The translations under genes and the position numbers were made by a program. This document shows positions 37,258 through 46,385 of a stretch of 64,000 bases of DNA, in pieces. The stretch is from Lwoffella lincolnii (lineage in GTDB: Bacteria > Pseudomonadota > Gammaproteobacteria > Pseudomonadales > Moraxellaceae): assembly GCF_002014765.1 (NCBI RefSeq), contig NZ_MUYT01000007.1:205288-269287 (forward strand), given 5' to 3'. Every line of letters begins with the position of its first letter. The stretch's first letter is position 1. The notes beneath the pieces were generated by a model, which was given only the letters and a program-made list of their open reading frames with translations, was not told where the DNA came from and did not search any database.

Positions 37258-37710
37258 ATGAACTTTTGGCTGTTGTTATTACATATTTTAGGGGCGTGCA
37301 TTTGGGTTGGTGGGCATTTATACCTGTGTTTGTGTGTATTGCCCAAATCTGTGCGTGAGCAGGACAGTCGACTTATCTTAAACTTTGAAGGCAGTTTTGA
37401 AAAGCTTGGTATGACGGCTTTGCTTGTGCAGGTACTGACAGGCTTTTATATGGCTCATAGATACTTGCCCCAGTTTGCGATGCTCACCAATCATGACAAT
37501 CCGATAGCGGTGCTTATCAGCTTAAAAATCACGTGGCTGGTGCTGACGGCACTCACGGCATTATCCGCTCAGCTTATCGTCATTCCACGGTTAAAAAAGG
37601 ATTTAGAGAATGCCAAATTACGCCACTTGTTTATTGGGCATATTGTGTCAGTAACGTTGTTGTCATTGGCGTTTATGGTAACTGGGGTATTGTTCCGTAC
37701 AGGGTTTTAA
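37258..37710 (+). CDS. CopD-family membrane protein
   Basis: The 150-aa protein has four predicted membrane helices. Its first helix, LLHILGACIWVGGHLYL, carries the HxxxxxxWxGG pattern of the CopD/YtpI-like domain linked to copper uptake or heme-like cofactors. Further helices are at about 53-70, 85-105 and 128-147 (FIGHIVSVTLLSLAFMVTG). Copper transport is a family-level expectation only. The next gene encodes a thioredoxin-like protein, but the gap of 190 bp and its repeats do not prove an operon. Confidence 0.75.
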   Translation: MNFWLLLLHILGACIWVGGHLYLCLCVLPKSVREQDSRLILNFEGSFEKLGMTALLVQVLTGFYMAHRYLPQFAMLTNHDNPIAVLISLKITWLVLTALTALSAQLIVIPRLKKDLENAKLRHLFIGHIVSVTLLSLAFMVTGVLFRTGF

Positions 37711-37901
37711 ATGGTTGGCATGATTATGATTTATCATGATGATTTATCACAATGATGATTTGGCATAATTGCCACAATCATGATTATCTATGAATTATGA
37801 ATATTGTGAATAATGATTGCCTGTCATGGTCATGTCAACTTTATTGGCATAAGGACACAGTGTTAAAGATGCAGTGTTAAAAATGCAGTGTTAAAAATGC
37901 A

Positions 37902-38438
37902 GTGATTAAGGAGACAATAATTAACTTTCGTTTATCCATCTTACCGACCTTGTTTGGTTTATTAAAGTATCTTTTGTTGTTTGTGGTCATTTATTTACTG
38001 GTGAATTGGTGGCGACAGCCTGTCATGCCTGCTCAGCCAAATTTACATTTGATGGATTATCAAGGCATGCCTGTTGATGTGTCTGCCATCAGCCAAAATT
38101 CCCCTGTGTTGGTGTATTTTTGGGGCAGTTGGTGTGGCGTGTGTGCGGTAACATCGCCTAAGGTCAGTCAGCTACATCAAGATGGCTACCCTGTGGTCAG
38201 CATCGCTGTTAAATCAGGTGATGATGCTGAGTTGGGTCAATATTTGCAACAGCATCATTATGAGTTTATTACCATCAACGACAGTCATGGACGGATATTT
38301 GCTGATTGGCAGGGGCAAGTTACGCCTTCATTTGTGATTTTGCATCAAGGAAAAATGACTCAAGGCATGACAGGCATTCAACCGCTGTGGTCGTTAAAGT
38401 TGCGATTGATGTTACACAATTATTTGCCTGCTTGGTGA
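37902..38438 (+). CDS. Membrane-anchored thioredoxin-like disulfide oxidoreductase (ScsD/TlpA type)
   Basis: After one N-terminal membrane helix (LLKYLLLFVVIYLLVNWW) the protein has a periplasmic thioredoxin fold with the active site WGSWCGVCAVTSP and the cis-proline segment VTPSFVILHQG. Proteins of this type resemble ScsD/TlpA and act in periplasmic thiol redox. No ATG is in frame near the start. The frame opens with GTG 37902, but the only good Shine-Dalgarno sequence (AAGGAG 37908-37913) lies after it, pointing to ATA 37917 or ATT 37920 as the initiation codon. The leader has three copies of a 14-bp repeat (about 37859-37904). The gene ends 4 bp before mtgA. Confidence 0.82.
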   Translation: MIKETIINFRLSILPTLFGLLKYLLLFVVIYLLVNWWRQPVMPAQPNLHLMDYQGMPVDVSAISQNSPVLVYFWGSWCGVCAVTSPKVSQLHQDGYPVVSIAVKSGDDAELGQYLQQHHYEFITINDSHGRIFADWQGQVTPSFVILHQGKMTQGMTGIQPLWSLKLRLMLHNYLPAW

Positions 38439-38442
38439 ATGG

Positions 38443-39195
38443 GTGGCAAATTACTCCGCATATAAGATAAGATTTGTATCAGCTTTTATTTATTTAGTTG
38501 GGTCAATCAGCCACATGATAAAAATTATGCTCAAGCCTATGAAGTGGCTCATATTCACCGCCATCTTGCTGGTCATTGCTTTTCATGTGATGGTGGCAGG
38601 ATTGCTTGTGGTGTGGCAAACTCAGCCCATTACCAACAGCATGTTTATGTTGACACATCGTCTACAAGGTGGACAAGTTACCCAGCAATGGGTAGAGTAT
38701 GATGACATCGCTAAGAGTGCCAAACAAGCCGCCATTGTCAGTGAAGATGCTAAGTTTGTCAGTCATCATGGCTTTGATATGCAAGGCATCGAAAAGGCAT
38801 TAGAAAAAAACCAAAGTTTGGGCAAAGTGTCAGCAGGTGGCTCAACCATCAGCCAACAGTTGGCAAAAAACTTATTTTTAACTTCACAAAAATCCTACAT
38901 TCGTAAAGCAGATGAAGCACTCATCACCATGATGATAGAACATATGTGGGATAAACAGCGTATCTTGACAGCGTATCTTAATGTTGCAGAGTTTGGTAAT
39001 GGCATTTATGGCATTCAAGCGGCGGCACTGCATTATTTTGATAAACCTGCCAGTAAACTCAACCGTGATGAAGCAGCATTGCTCATTTGCTTATTGCCCA
39101 ATCCCAAATATTATCAAGACAATTTAAATAACAAACGCCTACGAAATAAGCAACGCATCATCATGAGACGCATGCCATCTGCCCAGTTGCCTTGA
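38443..39195 (+). CDS. mtgA: Monofunctional peptidoglycan glycosyltransferase
   Basis: MtgA polymerises lipid II glycan chains at the inner membrane. The GT51 motifs are present: AAIVSEDAKFVSHHGFD with the catalytic glutamate, GGSTISQQLAKNLFL, the RKADEALITMMIEHMWDKQRIL stretch (in parts), and YLNVAEFGNGIYG. One N-terminal anchor (WLIFTAILLVIAFHVMVAG) is seen, and no transpeptidase domain follows. The frame starts at GTG 38443, directly after the previous stop; ATG 38515 or 38527 nearer the membrane helix are equally possible starts. Confidence 0.9.
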   Translation: MANYSAYKIRFVSAFIYLVGSISHMIKIMLKPMKWLIFTAILLVIAFHVMVAGLLVVWQTQPITNSMFMLTHRLQGGQVTQQWVEYDDIAKSAKQAAIVSEDAKFVSHHGFDMQGIEKALEKNQSLGKVSAGGSTISQQLAKNLFLTSQKSYIRKADEALITMMIEHMWDKQRILTAYLNVAEFGNGIYGIQAAALHYFDKPASKLNRDEAALLICLLPNPKYYQDNLNNKRLRNKQRIIMRRMPSAQLP

Positions 39196-39542
39196 GTTGG
39201 CAGTGCTTTATTTACCCATAGACGACATTTTCACATTCTGTGGTTCACCATTGTGTGGTTCAGCACCTTGACTACCTTGTCTCAATCTAAACGTGCAGAA
39301 TTAAATTATCACCCTTTGTCAGGTTATGGGTCGATTTTTTTGGCATATTGGCGTATATTAGCCAGTTTAAGCCAATTGTTAACGCTTGTACACCAAATGG
39401 GGCGGTCTTAAGTGTTTTTGTGTGTTAATCATGTGTGTCAATCAGTCAAATGGTCAAATGGTCAAATGCTAATGTTTTAATCATTTTAATCAAGCATGTT
39501 TAACCAGCCCAGCCAAATTTTAGATGTTTAAGTGAGTCAATC
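39196..39542 (+). other. Intergenic region ahead of trpA
   Basis: No gene is seen. Short repeats occur (GTGGTTCA twice near 39240-39265; TCAAATGG three times near 39446-39470). A trpA promoter is expected; TATATT at about 39354 is a possible -10 without a convincing -35. Confidence 0.45.
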
Positions 39543-40355
39543 ATGTCAAAAATTCAACAAGTCTTTGCTCAGTTACAACAAAAGCAAAAAAAAGCCGTTA
39601 TTCCCTATGTGATGGCAGGTGATCCCAATCCAACAGCAACCGTGCCATTGATGCATGAGTTGGTGGCACATGGTGCGGATATCATTGAGTTGGGTATGCC
39701 GTTTGGTGATCCAATGGCAGATGGCAAGATTATTGCCACTGCTGCTGAGCGAGCTTTGGCACAAGGCACAAATACTCGCCAAGCCATTGAGATGGTTAAA
39801 ATTTTTCGCCAAGACAATCAGCACACTCCTGTTATCTTGATGGGTTATCTTAATCCCATTGAAATCATTGGTCATCAAACTTTTTTGTCTGCCTGTCAAG
39901 ATGCGGGTGTTGATGGTATCTTAATTGTGGATTTGCCACCACAGGAGGCAGGTGATTTGCTGGAATTATTGGCAGAGCATGACATGGATGAGATATTTTT
40001 GCTGTCCCCAACCACCTTGCCAGAGCGACGTGAGCAGGTGCTAAAATATGGACGTGGTTTTATCTACTATGTGTCATTAAAAGGGGTAACAGGGGCAAGC
40101 AATTTAGATGTGGGCGATGTTACCGAGCAAGTACAACAAATAAAAGCCATGACTGACCTGCCCGTGTGCGTGGGCTTTGGTATCAAAGATGCGAAGTCTG
40201 CCAAATCCATCGGACAGATGGCAGATGGCATCATCGTGGGCAGTGCATTGGTTAACCACTTTGCCAACATTGATGTTAATGATGCCCATGCGGTCAATCA
40301 AGCCAAAGATAAGCTGTTGGCGACGTTTGACAGCTTGGTTAAAGCGGTTAAATGA
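39543..40355 (+). CDS. trpA: Tryptophan synthase alpha chain
   Basis: TrpA cleaves indole-3-glycerol phosphate to indole and glyceraldehyde-3-phosphate. The 270-aa TIM barrel shows VIPYVMAGDPNP, the catalytic glutamate in IIELGMPFGDPMADG, the second catalytic aspartate in DGILIVDLPPQE, and the phosphate loop VGFGIKDAKSA. TrpA normally works with TrpB, but no trpB lies next to it: mtgA is upstream and accD downstream. The accD neighbour is common in related bacteria. Confidence 0.96.
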   Translation: MSKIQQVFAQLQQKQKKAVIPYVMAGDPNPTATVPLMHELVAHGADIIELGMPFGDPMADGKIIATAAERALAQGTNTRQAIEMVKIFRQDNQHTPVILMGYLNPIEIIGHQTFLSACQDAGVDGILIVDLPPQEAGDLLELLAEHDMDEIFLLSPTTLPERREQVLKYGRGFIYYVSLKGVTGASNLDVGDVTEQVQQIKAMTDLPVCVGFGIKDAKSAKSIGQMADGIIVGSALVNHFANIDVNDAHAVNQAKDKLLATFDSLVKAVK

Positions 40356-40443
40356 TATTTAAACACACGATCCTTTAGGAACATGCTCTGGTAGATTTTG
40401 ACTATGGGTCGATTGTGAATATAGATTGCCAATAAGGACAGCC

Positions 40444-41430
40444 ATGAGTTTGACACAAAACACTTCAGACATCGCAACGCCAACCATAACCGACACGGTA
40501 AATGGCAATACCCAAACCAATGCTAAAAACGATGCTAAAAACAATGCCCAAAACAACCCAACCAGTACCGTGTCCGATACCATGTCTGTGTGGTTAGACC
40601 GTCCTGTCCCCAGCGTGGATTATCATAATGTCATCGCATTGACCGCTGTGGAGACCGAGCCGTCAACCCAATGCAGTCACTGTCATAGCATGATAACCAA
40701 CACCGCTTTACGTTTTAATGACTTTGTGTGTCCACATTGTGATCACCATTTGACATTCACGGCTCGTGACCGCTTGATGTGGTTTTTTGATGATGTGACA
40801 GGTGAGCTTGGGCAAGACTTTAGCACCACTGACCCATTGGGCTTTAGTGATAGCAAGCCCTATCCTGAGCGGTTAGCCCAAGCCCAAGAAAAGACAGGTG
40901 AGTCAGAAGCCTTAGTGGTGATGCAAGGGCATGTTAAGGATTTGCCAATGGTTGCTTGTGCGTTTGACTTTGCTTTTATGGGTGGCTCTATGGGATCGGT
41001 GGTGGGAGACCGATTTGTGTTGGCGGCCCAGACTGCTCTTAGCAATCGCTTGCCGTTGGTGTGTTTTGCTGCTTCAGGTGGTGCTAGAATGCAAGAAGGG
41101 TTGTTGTCATTGATGCAAATGGCACGTACCGCTGCTGCCATAGAACGGCTAAAACATGCAGGCGTGCCATATTTGGTGGTGCTGACCAATCCTGTGTATG
41201 GTGGCGTGACTGCAAGCCTTGCCATGCTTGGTGATATTCATCTGGCTGAACCAAAAGCAATGATTGGTTTTGCTGGCAAGCGTGTCATTGAACAGACCGT
41301 GCGTGAACAGCTAGATGAGCCATTCCAGCGAGCAGAATTTTTGCTTGAGCATGGGGTAATCGACCAAGTGGTGCATCGCCATCAGCTCAAAGACACCGTG
41401 CATCGATTATTGGCAAAGTTAACCCATTAA
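40444..41430 (+). CDS. accD: Acetyl-CoA carboxylase carboxyltransferase subunit beta
   Basis: AccD forms, with AccA, the carboxyltransferase making malonyl-CoA for fatty acid synthesis. The zinc ribbon is visible as CSHCHSM and, after about 19 residues, CPHCDHH. The crotonase-like core includes DRLMWFFDD, MGGSMGSVVGDRF, ASGGARMQEG and TNPVYGGVTASLA. An N-terminal stretch of about 50 residues rich in Asn and Thr precedes the ribbon and is unusual. ATG 40444 has AAGGAC upstream and is preferred over TTG 40426. Confidence 0.95.
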   Translation: MSLTQNTSDIATPTITDTVNGNTQTNAKNDAKNNAQNNPTSTVSDTMSVWLDRPVPSVDYHNVIALTAVETEPSTQCSHCHSMITNTALRFNDFVCPHCDHHLTFTARDRLMWFFDDVTGELGQDFSTTDPLGFSDSKPYPERLAQAQEKTGESEALVVMQGHVKDLPMVACAFDFAFMGGSMGSVVGDRFVLAAQTALSNRLPLVCFAASGGARMQEGLLSLMQMARTAAAIERLKHAGVPYLVVLTNPVYGGVTASLAMLGDIHLAEPKAMIGFAGKRVIEQTVREQLDEPFQRAEFLLEHGVIDQVVHRHQLKDTVHRLLAKLTH

Positions 41431-41554
41431 CTTACTTGCATGTTAACTTTTAACATCGCATTTTAATGGTGTTGCCTTTTGGCATTTTGCCATCTCGATT
41501 TTGCCAGTATTTGGTTATATAATTGGTGTTTTATTGATAGTGAAGTTACCGTTC

Positions 41555-42988
41555 ATGCCATCTTTAAGTTCTTTTGACAATGACCAGCCCAATGTCTCAC
41601 TGAATCCTGCCACGTTTCAGACACTTGATGACTGGCTGACTTATATCCATGGCATTCACATGTCAGCGATAGACATGGGGCTGTCACGAGTGCGTCCCGT
41701 TGCCGACATGTTGGGCATCACCGCATGGGGTAACAACAGAGATGGCGACAATGCCAATCAACAAATCACTGCTCATGTTTTTATGGTTGCAGGGACGAAT
41801 GGAAAAGGCTCTACCACGGCCACCATTGCTCAAATTTGCCAACAAGCAGGCCACAAAACTGCACTGTATCAATCACCACATTTGCTTAAGTTTAATGAAC
41901 GGGTACGCATTGATGGGCAATCAGTGAGTGATGAATGGTTAATTGATGCCTTTAAACGAGTAGAAAAAGCTCGCTTGGCGTGTCAGGTCAGTTTGTCATT
42001 TTTTGAAATGACCACGTTGGCGGCGTTGTTGATTTTTGCTAATGCCAATTGTGATGTTTGGGTATTGGAAGTGGGCTTGGGTGGTCGCTTAGATGTGGTC
42101 AATTTGATAGATGCCGACGTGGCAGTCATTACTAATATTGGTATTGACCATGTGGACTGGTTGGGCGATAACCGTGAGTCCATTGGTTATGAAAAAGCAG
42201 GCATTTTACGACAAGGCATGACGCTTATTTATGGTGAAGCAGACATGCCAGCATCAGTTGCTAAGCAAATCGAGCAGTTGGACGTCACTGTTTATCAGGC
42301 AGGACGGGATTATGGTTTTTATCAACATGATGCTGATATGGGTGCTAATAAGCTAACTTGTGGTCAACAGTGGCAATACAGCAATCCTGCCATCACGTTA
42401 AACTTACCATATCCCAGCTTATCTTTGGTCAATGTTACTAATGCCATCAGTGCGGTGCTGGCAAGCGGTTTGAGCATTAGCGATGAGCATGTTCGTATGG
42501 CGATGCCACAGGTGCGTATGCCAGGTCGATTTGATTTGCGTCATATTGGAGGACGACAATGGCTATTTGATGTGGCACATAACCAAGAAGGCATCAATTT
42601 TTTATTAGAGCAGTTACAACAGCGATTACCAAGTATGGTACGAACGTTGCCAACCGTTCAAACCACTGATGCCAATAAGGGGCAAATACGCTTATTATTT
42701 TCGATGTTGGTGGATAAGGACATTGATAAGGTGGTTACGCATCTTCAACAGGCAAATTTGCCCATTGTCAAATGGTATGTGGGAGTTATCAACCATGCCA
42801 GAGCTGCCTCAGCCGACACATTGCAGCAAGTGCTTAGCCAACACTTAACAAGCGATCATTATCATATCTATGATGACATGGCAAGTGCCACCCAAGCAGT
42901 ACAAGCGGACAGTACCGCTGATGAGCTGATATTGGTGTGTGGGTCTTTTCATACCATTGCTGAGAGTTTGGGCTATTTAGGAGCATGA
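41555..42988 (+). CDS. folC: Bifunctional dihydrofolate/folylpolyglutamate synthase
   Basis: FolC adds glutamate to dihydropteroate and to folates in the cytosol. The Mur-ligase P-loop is VAGTNGKGSTTATIA, followed by SPHLLKFNERVRI, the FFEMTTLAALLIF region and GLGGRLDVVN. The ligand-binding C-terminal domain contains GRFDLRHIGGRQWLFDVAHNQEG. The length of 477 aa is a little more than usual because of an insertion near residues 40-60. ATG 41555 begins the conserved protein; an open frame from 41501 is unlikely to be used. The accD-folC-dedD order matches related bacteria. Confidence 0.94.
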   Translation: MPSLSSFDNDQPNVSLNPATFQTLDDWLTYIHGIHMSAIDMGLSRVRPVADMLGITAWGNNRDGDNANQQITAHVFMVAGTNGKGSTTATIAQICQQAGHKTALYQSPHLLKFNERVRIDGQSVSDEWLIDAFKRVEKARLACQVSLSFFEMTTLAALLIFANANCDVWVLEVGLGGRLDVVNLIDADVAVITNIGIDHVDWLGDNRESIGYEKAGILRQGMTLIYGEADMPASVAKQIEQLDVTVYQAGRDYGFYQHDADMGANKLTCGQQWQYSNPAITLNLPYPSLSLVNVTNAISAVLASGLSISDEHVRMAMPQVRMPGRFDLRHIGGRQWLFDVAHNQEGINFLLEQLQQRLPSMVRTLPTVQTTDANKGQIRLLFSMLVDKDIDKVVTHLQQANLPIVKWYVGVINHARAASADTLQQVLSQHLTSDHYHIYDDMASATQAVQADSTADELILVCGSFHTIAESLGYLGA

Positions 42989-43094
42989 AAGCCATTGAAG
43001 CAGTTTGCACTTTAAGCGGTTTGCATGGGGTAGGATATGTAGTAAAATTGGCAAACAAATTTAAGTCATGGGTGTGTATTAGGGGAGAGTGGGC

Positions 43095-44360
43095 ATGAGC
43101 TTATCACGACAGGGCATTTTAGGTGCGGTGCTATTCATCGGTGGTAGTGTCATGCTATATGCCATGGTGCAAAAAGTCAATGACAATACCGCTCAAACCA
43201 CTGATATTACCGCAAACTCCGTACAGATGAGTGATGTGCAAAGCAATGATGTGAAAAGTAATCAGCATCATCAAGGTTCAAGCCAAAATTCAAGCCAAAG
43301 TATCGAAAGCGATTTGATGGTTGAGCCTTTGACCACCGATATTGAAACCGAAAAACAGATATTGGCAAAAAAACAACAGCAACGCATTGCCAATGTCAAA
43401 GAACAAGAAAGGCGAACGCAAGTCTTTTTGGAAGAAAACCAAAAGGCCGTCGATGTTGCCTTAGCCAAAGCTCGTGCTGAAAGTGAAATTTATGCCGCCA
43501 AAAATAAAGCCAAAACCGATAATGGCACTGAACCAGTTGACAACCTAACCACGGCAGAACAAGACAACATCAGCCGTCCTGTGGTAACCGCACGTCAAGC
43601 TCCCAAACAGCCCCCTGCCAAAAATCAACAACAAGCCAGTGCATCACAAGCAACCAATAACGCCAACGGAACAACACAAAATACCCAAGCCAACAGCACC
43701 CAAAGTAACAACACCCAAACCCAAGCCAACAACACCCAAGCCAACAAAGCCCCGCCAAAAAGCCCCATTAACCACACAGTCAAACGGGGTGATGGTTTGA
43801 TAAGGTTGGCACGGCAATATAACGTTAGCCTAGAAGCCTTAGCCACTATGAATAAATTGGCAACCGATGCTGAGCTGACTTTGGGGCAACAATTAATCAT
43901 TCCATCAGGCAAACAAATCGCCCGTTTAGAGCGTGAAGCCAAAGAAGCCGAAAAAGCCAAAGAGCTTGCCAAACAAAAAGCCCAGCGAGAAAAACAGCTG
44001 AAAGCTGAACAAGAAAAACAAGAAAAACGCCAGCAAGAACTGCTGGCACAAAAATCTGCCGAGGCCAAACGAGAATCGCAACAAAAGCTAAAAGAAGCCC
44101 GTCAGACCGTCAAAGAAACAGATGCTAAAGGCAACTTTGGCGTACAAGTGGCGTTAGCAAGCAATCAACAACGAGCCGATGAAGTGGCAGCCAAATTTAA
44201 AAAAGCAGGTTATCAAGTCAGTACCAGCCAGACCAGCCGTGGCGTGCGAGTCATGGTCGGTCCTGAACGTGGCAAAATAGCTGCCATTGCTCTAAAAGAC
44301 AAAATCAACAGTGACCCCAATGTTGGTACAACAGAAGCATGGGTACTATATTGGCGATGA
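43095..44360 (+). CDS. LysM and SPOR domain envelope protein (DedD-like)
   Basis: The 421-aa protein has an N-terminal anchor (ILGAVLFIGGSVMLYAM), a charged coiled-coil region rich in Glu, Lys and Gln, an Asn/Thr/Gln/Ala low-complexity linker (about 185-235), a LysM domain (VKRGDGLIRLARQYNVSLEAL), a second Glu/Lys/Ala-rich coiled coil, and a C-terminal SPOR domain (NFGVQVALASNQQRADEVA and later RVMVGPERGK). SPOR domains bind denuded septal glycans. Its position after folC matches dedD, but the LysM insertion makes it longer than E. coli DedD. ATG 43095 follows GGGGAGAGTGGGC. Confidence 0.85.
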   Translation: MSLSRQGILGAVLFIGGSVMLYAMVQKVNDNTAQTTDITANSVQMSDVQSNDVKSNQHHQGSSQNSSQSIESDLMVEPLTTDIETEKQILAKKQQQRIANVKEQERRTQVFLEENQKAVDVALAKARAESEIYAAKNKAKTDNGTEPVDNLTTAEQDNISRPVVTARQAPKQPPAKNQQQASASQATNNANGTTQNTQANSTQSNNTQTQANNTQANKAPPKSPINHTVKRGDGLIRLARQYNVSLEALATMNKLATDAELTLGQQLIIPSGKQIARLEREAKEAEKAKELAKQKAQREKQLKAEQEKQEKRQQELLAQKSAEAKRESQQKLKEARQTVKETDAKGNFGVQVALASNQQRADEVAAKFKKAGYQVSTSQTSRGVRVMVGPERGKIAAIALKDKINSDPNVGTTEAWVLYWR

Positions 44361-44437
44361 TTTGCCCCATTGGCGATGATTTGCCCCAATTTTTACCCAA
44401 TATTTTTATTCATGTTTTTATGAATTAAGCCTGCCTT

Positions 44438-46357
44438 ATGAAACAAAGCACTGCCCTAGATATTTTAAAAACTGGACATAATGTCTTTTTGACAGGATCG
44501 GCAGGGGCTGGCAAAACTTACACGCTGAACCAATATATCCATTATCTACAAGCTCGACAAGTGCCTGTTGCCATCACTGCCAGTACAGGCATTGCAGCCA
44601 CCCACATGAATGGCACAACCATTCATAGCTGGTCGGGCATTGGCATTCGCATGACCATGGAAGATAAGCAAATAAGCCAGCTTAAAAGCAAAAAATCCCT
44701 AAAAGAACGGCTGGAACAAACGCAAGTGCTTATCATTGACGAAATATCCATGTTGCATGCCAAACAGCTGGATTTGATTAACCAAGTGCTAAAAGTGGTG
44801 CGAAATAATGACAAGGCATTTGGTGGTATTCAGGTGGTGTTATCTGGCGATTTTTTTCAGTTACCACCAGTGGGTGAGCGAGGTGAGAGCAACCGAGATA
44901 AATTCGCCTTTATGTCCAAGGCATGGCTGGAAGCACAACTGCATGTTTGCTATTTGACCGAACAGCATCGCCAACAAAAAAACACGTCAAATTCACTGAG
45001 TTTAAATGACATTTTAAACCAAATCCGTCAAGCATCGGTTACTCACGATGCCATCGAAGTATTACATGACAGTCAGCACAACCACATTGGTCAAATCCGT
45101 ACCCGTCTATATACCCATAATGTCAATGTCAATAGCATCAATGACACGCAACTTAGCCATCTGACTGGAGAGGCGCAAGTCTATCATGCGATGGCAAATG
45201 GCGACCCTAAGCTGATAGACATGCTCAAAAAAAGTGTCCGTACCCCAGATGAGCTGACTTTAAAAATTGGGGCAAAAGTGATGTTTGTGAAAAACATTCC
45301 TGATTTATCGGTGTGTAATGGTACGATGGGTGAGGTGGTAAAATTTGTAACCACCAACGATAAAAATGAGCCCATGCCTAAGCACGACGCTTCTCAAACT
45401 GATGCTTCCTTAACCGAAAATCTGACCAGCAAACCCAATGATGAACTGGCTAAGCAGACCGAAGATGATGCAAAAGATGATGATACAAAAGATGATGAAA
45501 AAATAATCAAAACCAAATATCCTGTGATACGCCTAAATACAGGACGAGAAGTCATCGCCACCCCAGAGCAATGGGTGGTAGAAGATGAAATTGGACTGCC
45601 CCTTGCCACCTATTGGCAAGTGCCATTGAGCTTAGCTTGGGCAATTACCGTGCATAAATCGCAAGGCATGACTTTAGATGCCGCAGAAATTGACCTTCGC
45701 AATACCTTTGAGTTAGGGCAAGGCTATGTGGCACTGTCTCGCTTAACCGATTTGTCTGGGTTAAAATTGCTTGGTTTTAACCAAACCAGTCTTAATCTTG
45801 ACCCTTTGGCTCGTGGGGCAGATAAGCGGTTTTTAGAGCTGTCAGCAGAAGTGCAAGCCACCTATGATGAACTGGATAAAGATGCCATTACCCAAGCACA
45901 TCAAAACTTTGTCATACAGTGTGGTGGCACAAATGACTCAGCCGTCATTGCTGACCATCAAAAAAAACAAGAACAAAAAAAGCAACAACAGCAGAAAAAA
46001 GAGCATCTGAGCAATCAAAGCATCATCACCGACAGCACCATTGACATCACCAAACGTCTGCTTGCCCAGAGCCTAACCATTGCTGAGACAGCTCAAGAAC
46101 GAAAGTTGGCACAAGCCACCATCATGCGTCATCTGCAAGCCATCAAAGAAGAAGACCCCAACTTCCCTTGTGAGCACCTAAGACCAAACGATAAGTTGGT
46201 TACAGACGTTTATCAAGCCTATGATGCCATTATGGCCATCAATGATCCCAATGATTTTGACCAGCAAGGTAACATCAAACTAAAGCCCATTTTTGACAGG
46301 TTGCACGAACGTGTGTCTTATAATGACATTCGTTTGGCTCTAATCTTTAAACCATAA
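44438..46357 (+). CDS. PIF1-like SF1B DNA helicase with C-terminal helix-turn-helix
   Basis: The 639-aa protein has PIF1/RecD2-type helicase motifs: FLTGSAGAGKTYTLN, the ITASTGIAATHMNG loop, LIIDEISMLHA, VVLSGDFFQLPPVG, and the C-terminal AWAITVHKSQGMTLD and GQGYVALSRLTDL. Between motifs III and V lies an Asp/Lys-rich low-complexity insertion (about 305-360). The last 100 residues (TKRLLAQSLTIAETAQ, then ATIMRHLQAI) look like a RecQ-C-type helix-turn-helix module found in related proteins. It is likely a 5'-3' DNA helicase in genome maintenance. GAPDH-like gene follows 28 bp downstream. Confidence 0.88.
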   Translation: MKQSTALDILKTGHNVFLTGSAGAGKTYTLNQYIHYLQARQVPVAITASTGIAATHMNGTTIHSWSGIGIRMTMEDKQISQLKSKKSLKERLEQTQVLIIDEISMLHAKQLDLINQVLKVVRNNDKAFGGIQVVLSGDFFQLPPVGERGESNRDKFAFMSKAWLEAQLHVCYLTEQHRQQKNTSNSLSLNDILNQIRQASVTHDAIEVLHDSQHNHIGQIRTRLYTHNVNVNSINDTQLSHLTGEAQVYHAMANGDPKLIDMLKKSVRTPDELTLKIGAKVMFVKNIPDLSVCNGTMGEVVKFVTTNDKNEPMPKHDASQTDASLTENLTSKPNDELAKQTEDDAKDDDTKDDEKIIKTKYPVIRLNTGREVIATPEQWVVEDEIGLPLATYWQVPLSLAWAITVHKSQGMTLDAAEIDLRNTFELGQGYVALSRLTDLSGLKLLGFNQTSLNLDPLARGADKRFLELSAEVQATYDELDKDAITQAHQNFVIQCGGTNDSAVIADHQKKQEQKKQQQQKKEHLSNQSIITDSTIDITKRLLAQSLTIAETAQERKLAQATIMRHLQAIKEEDPNFPCEHLRPNDKLVTDVYQAYDAIMAINDPNDFDQQGNIKLKPIFDRLHERVSYNDIRLALIFKP

Positions 46358-46385
46358 GTCATTTAAACCATAAATTGCCATCATC

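Noticed and set aside
43680..43750. Asn/Thr/Gln repeat in the LysM/SPOR protein as a mobile or phase-variable element
   Set aside because: The repeats are degenerate at DNA level and look like an ordinary flexible linker.
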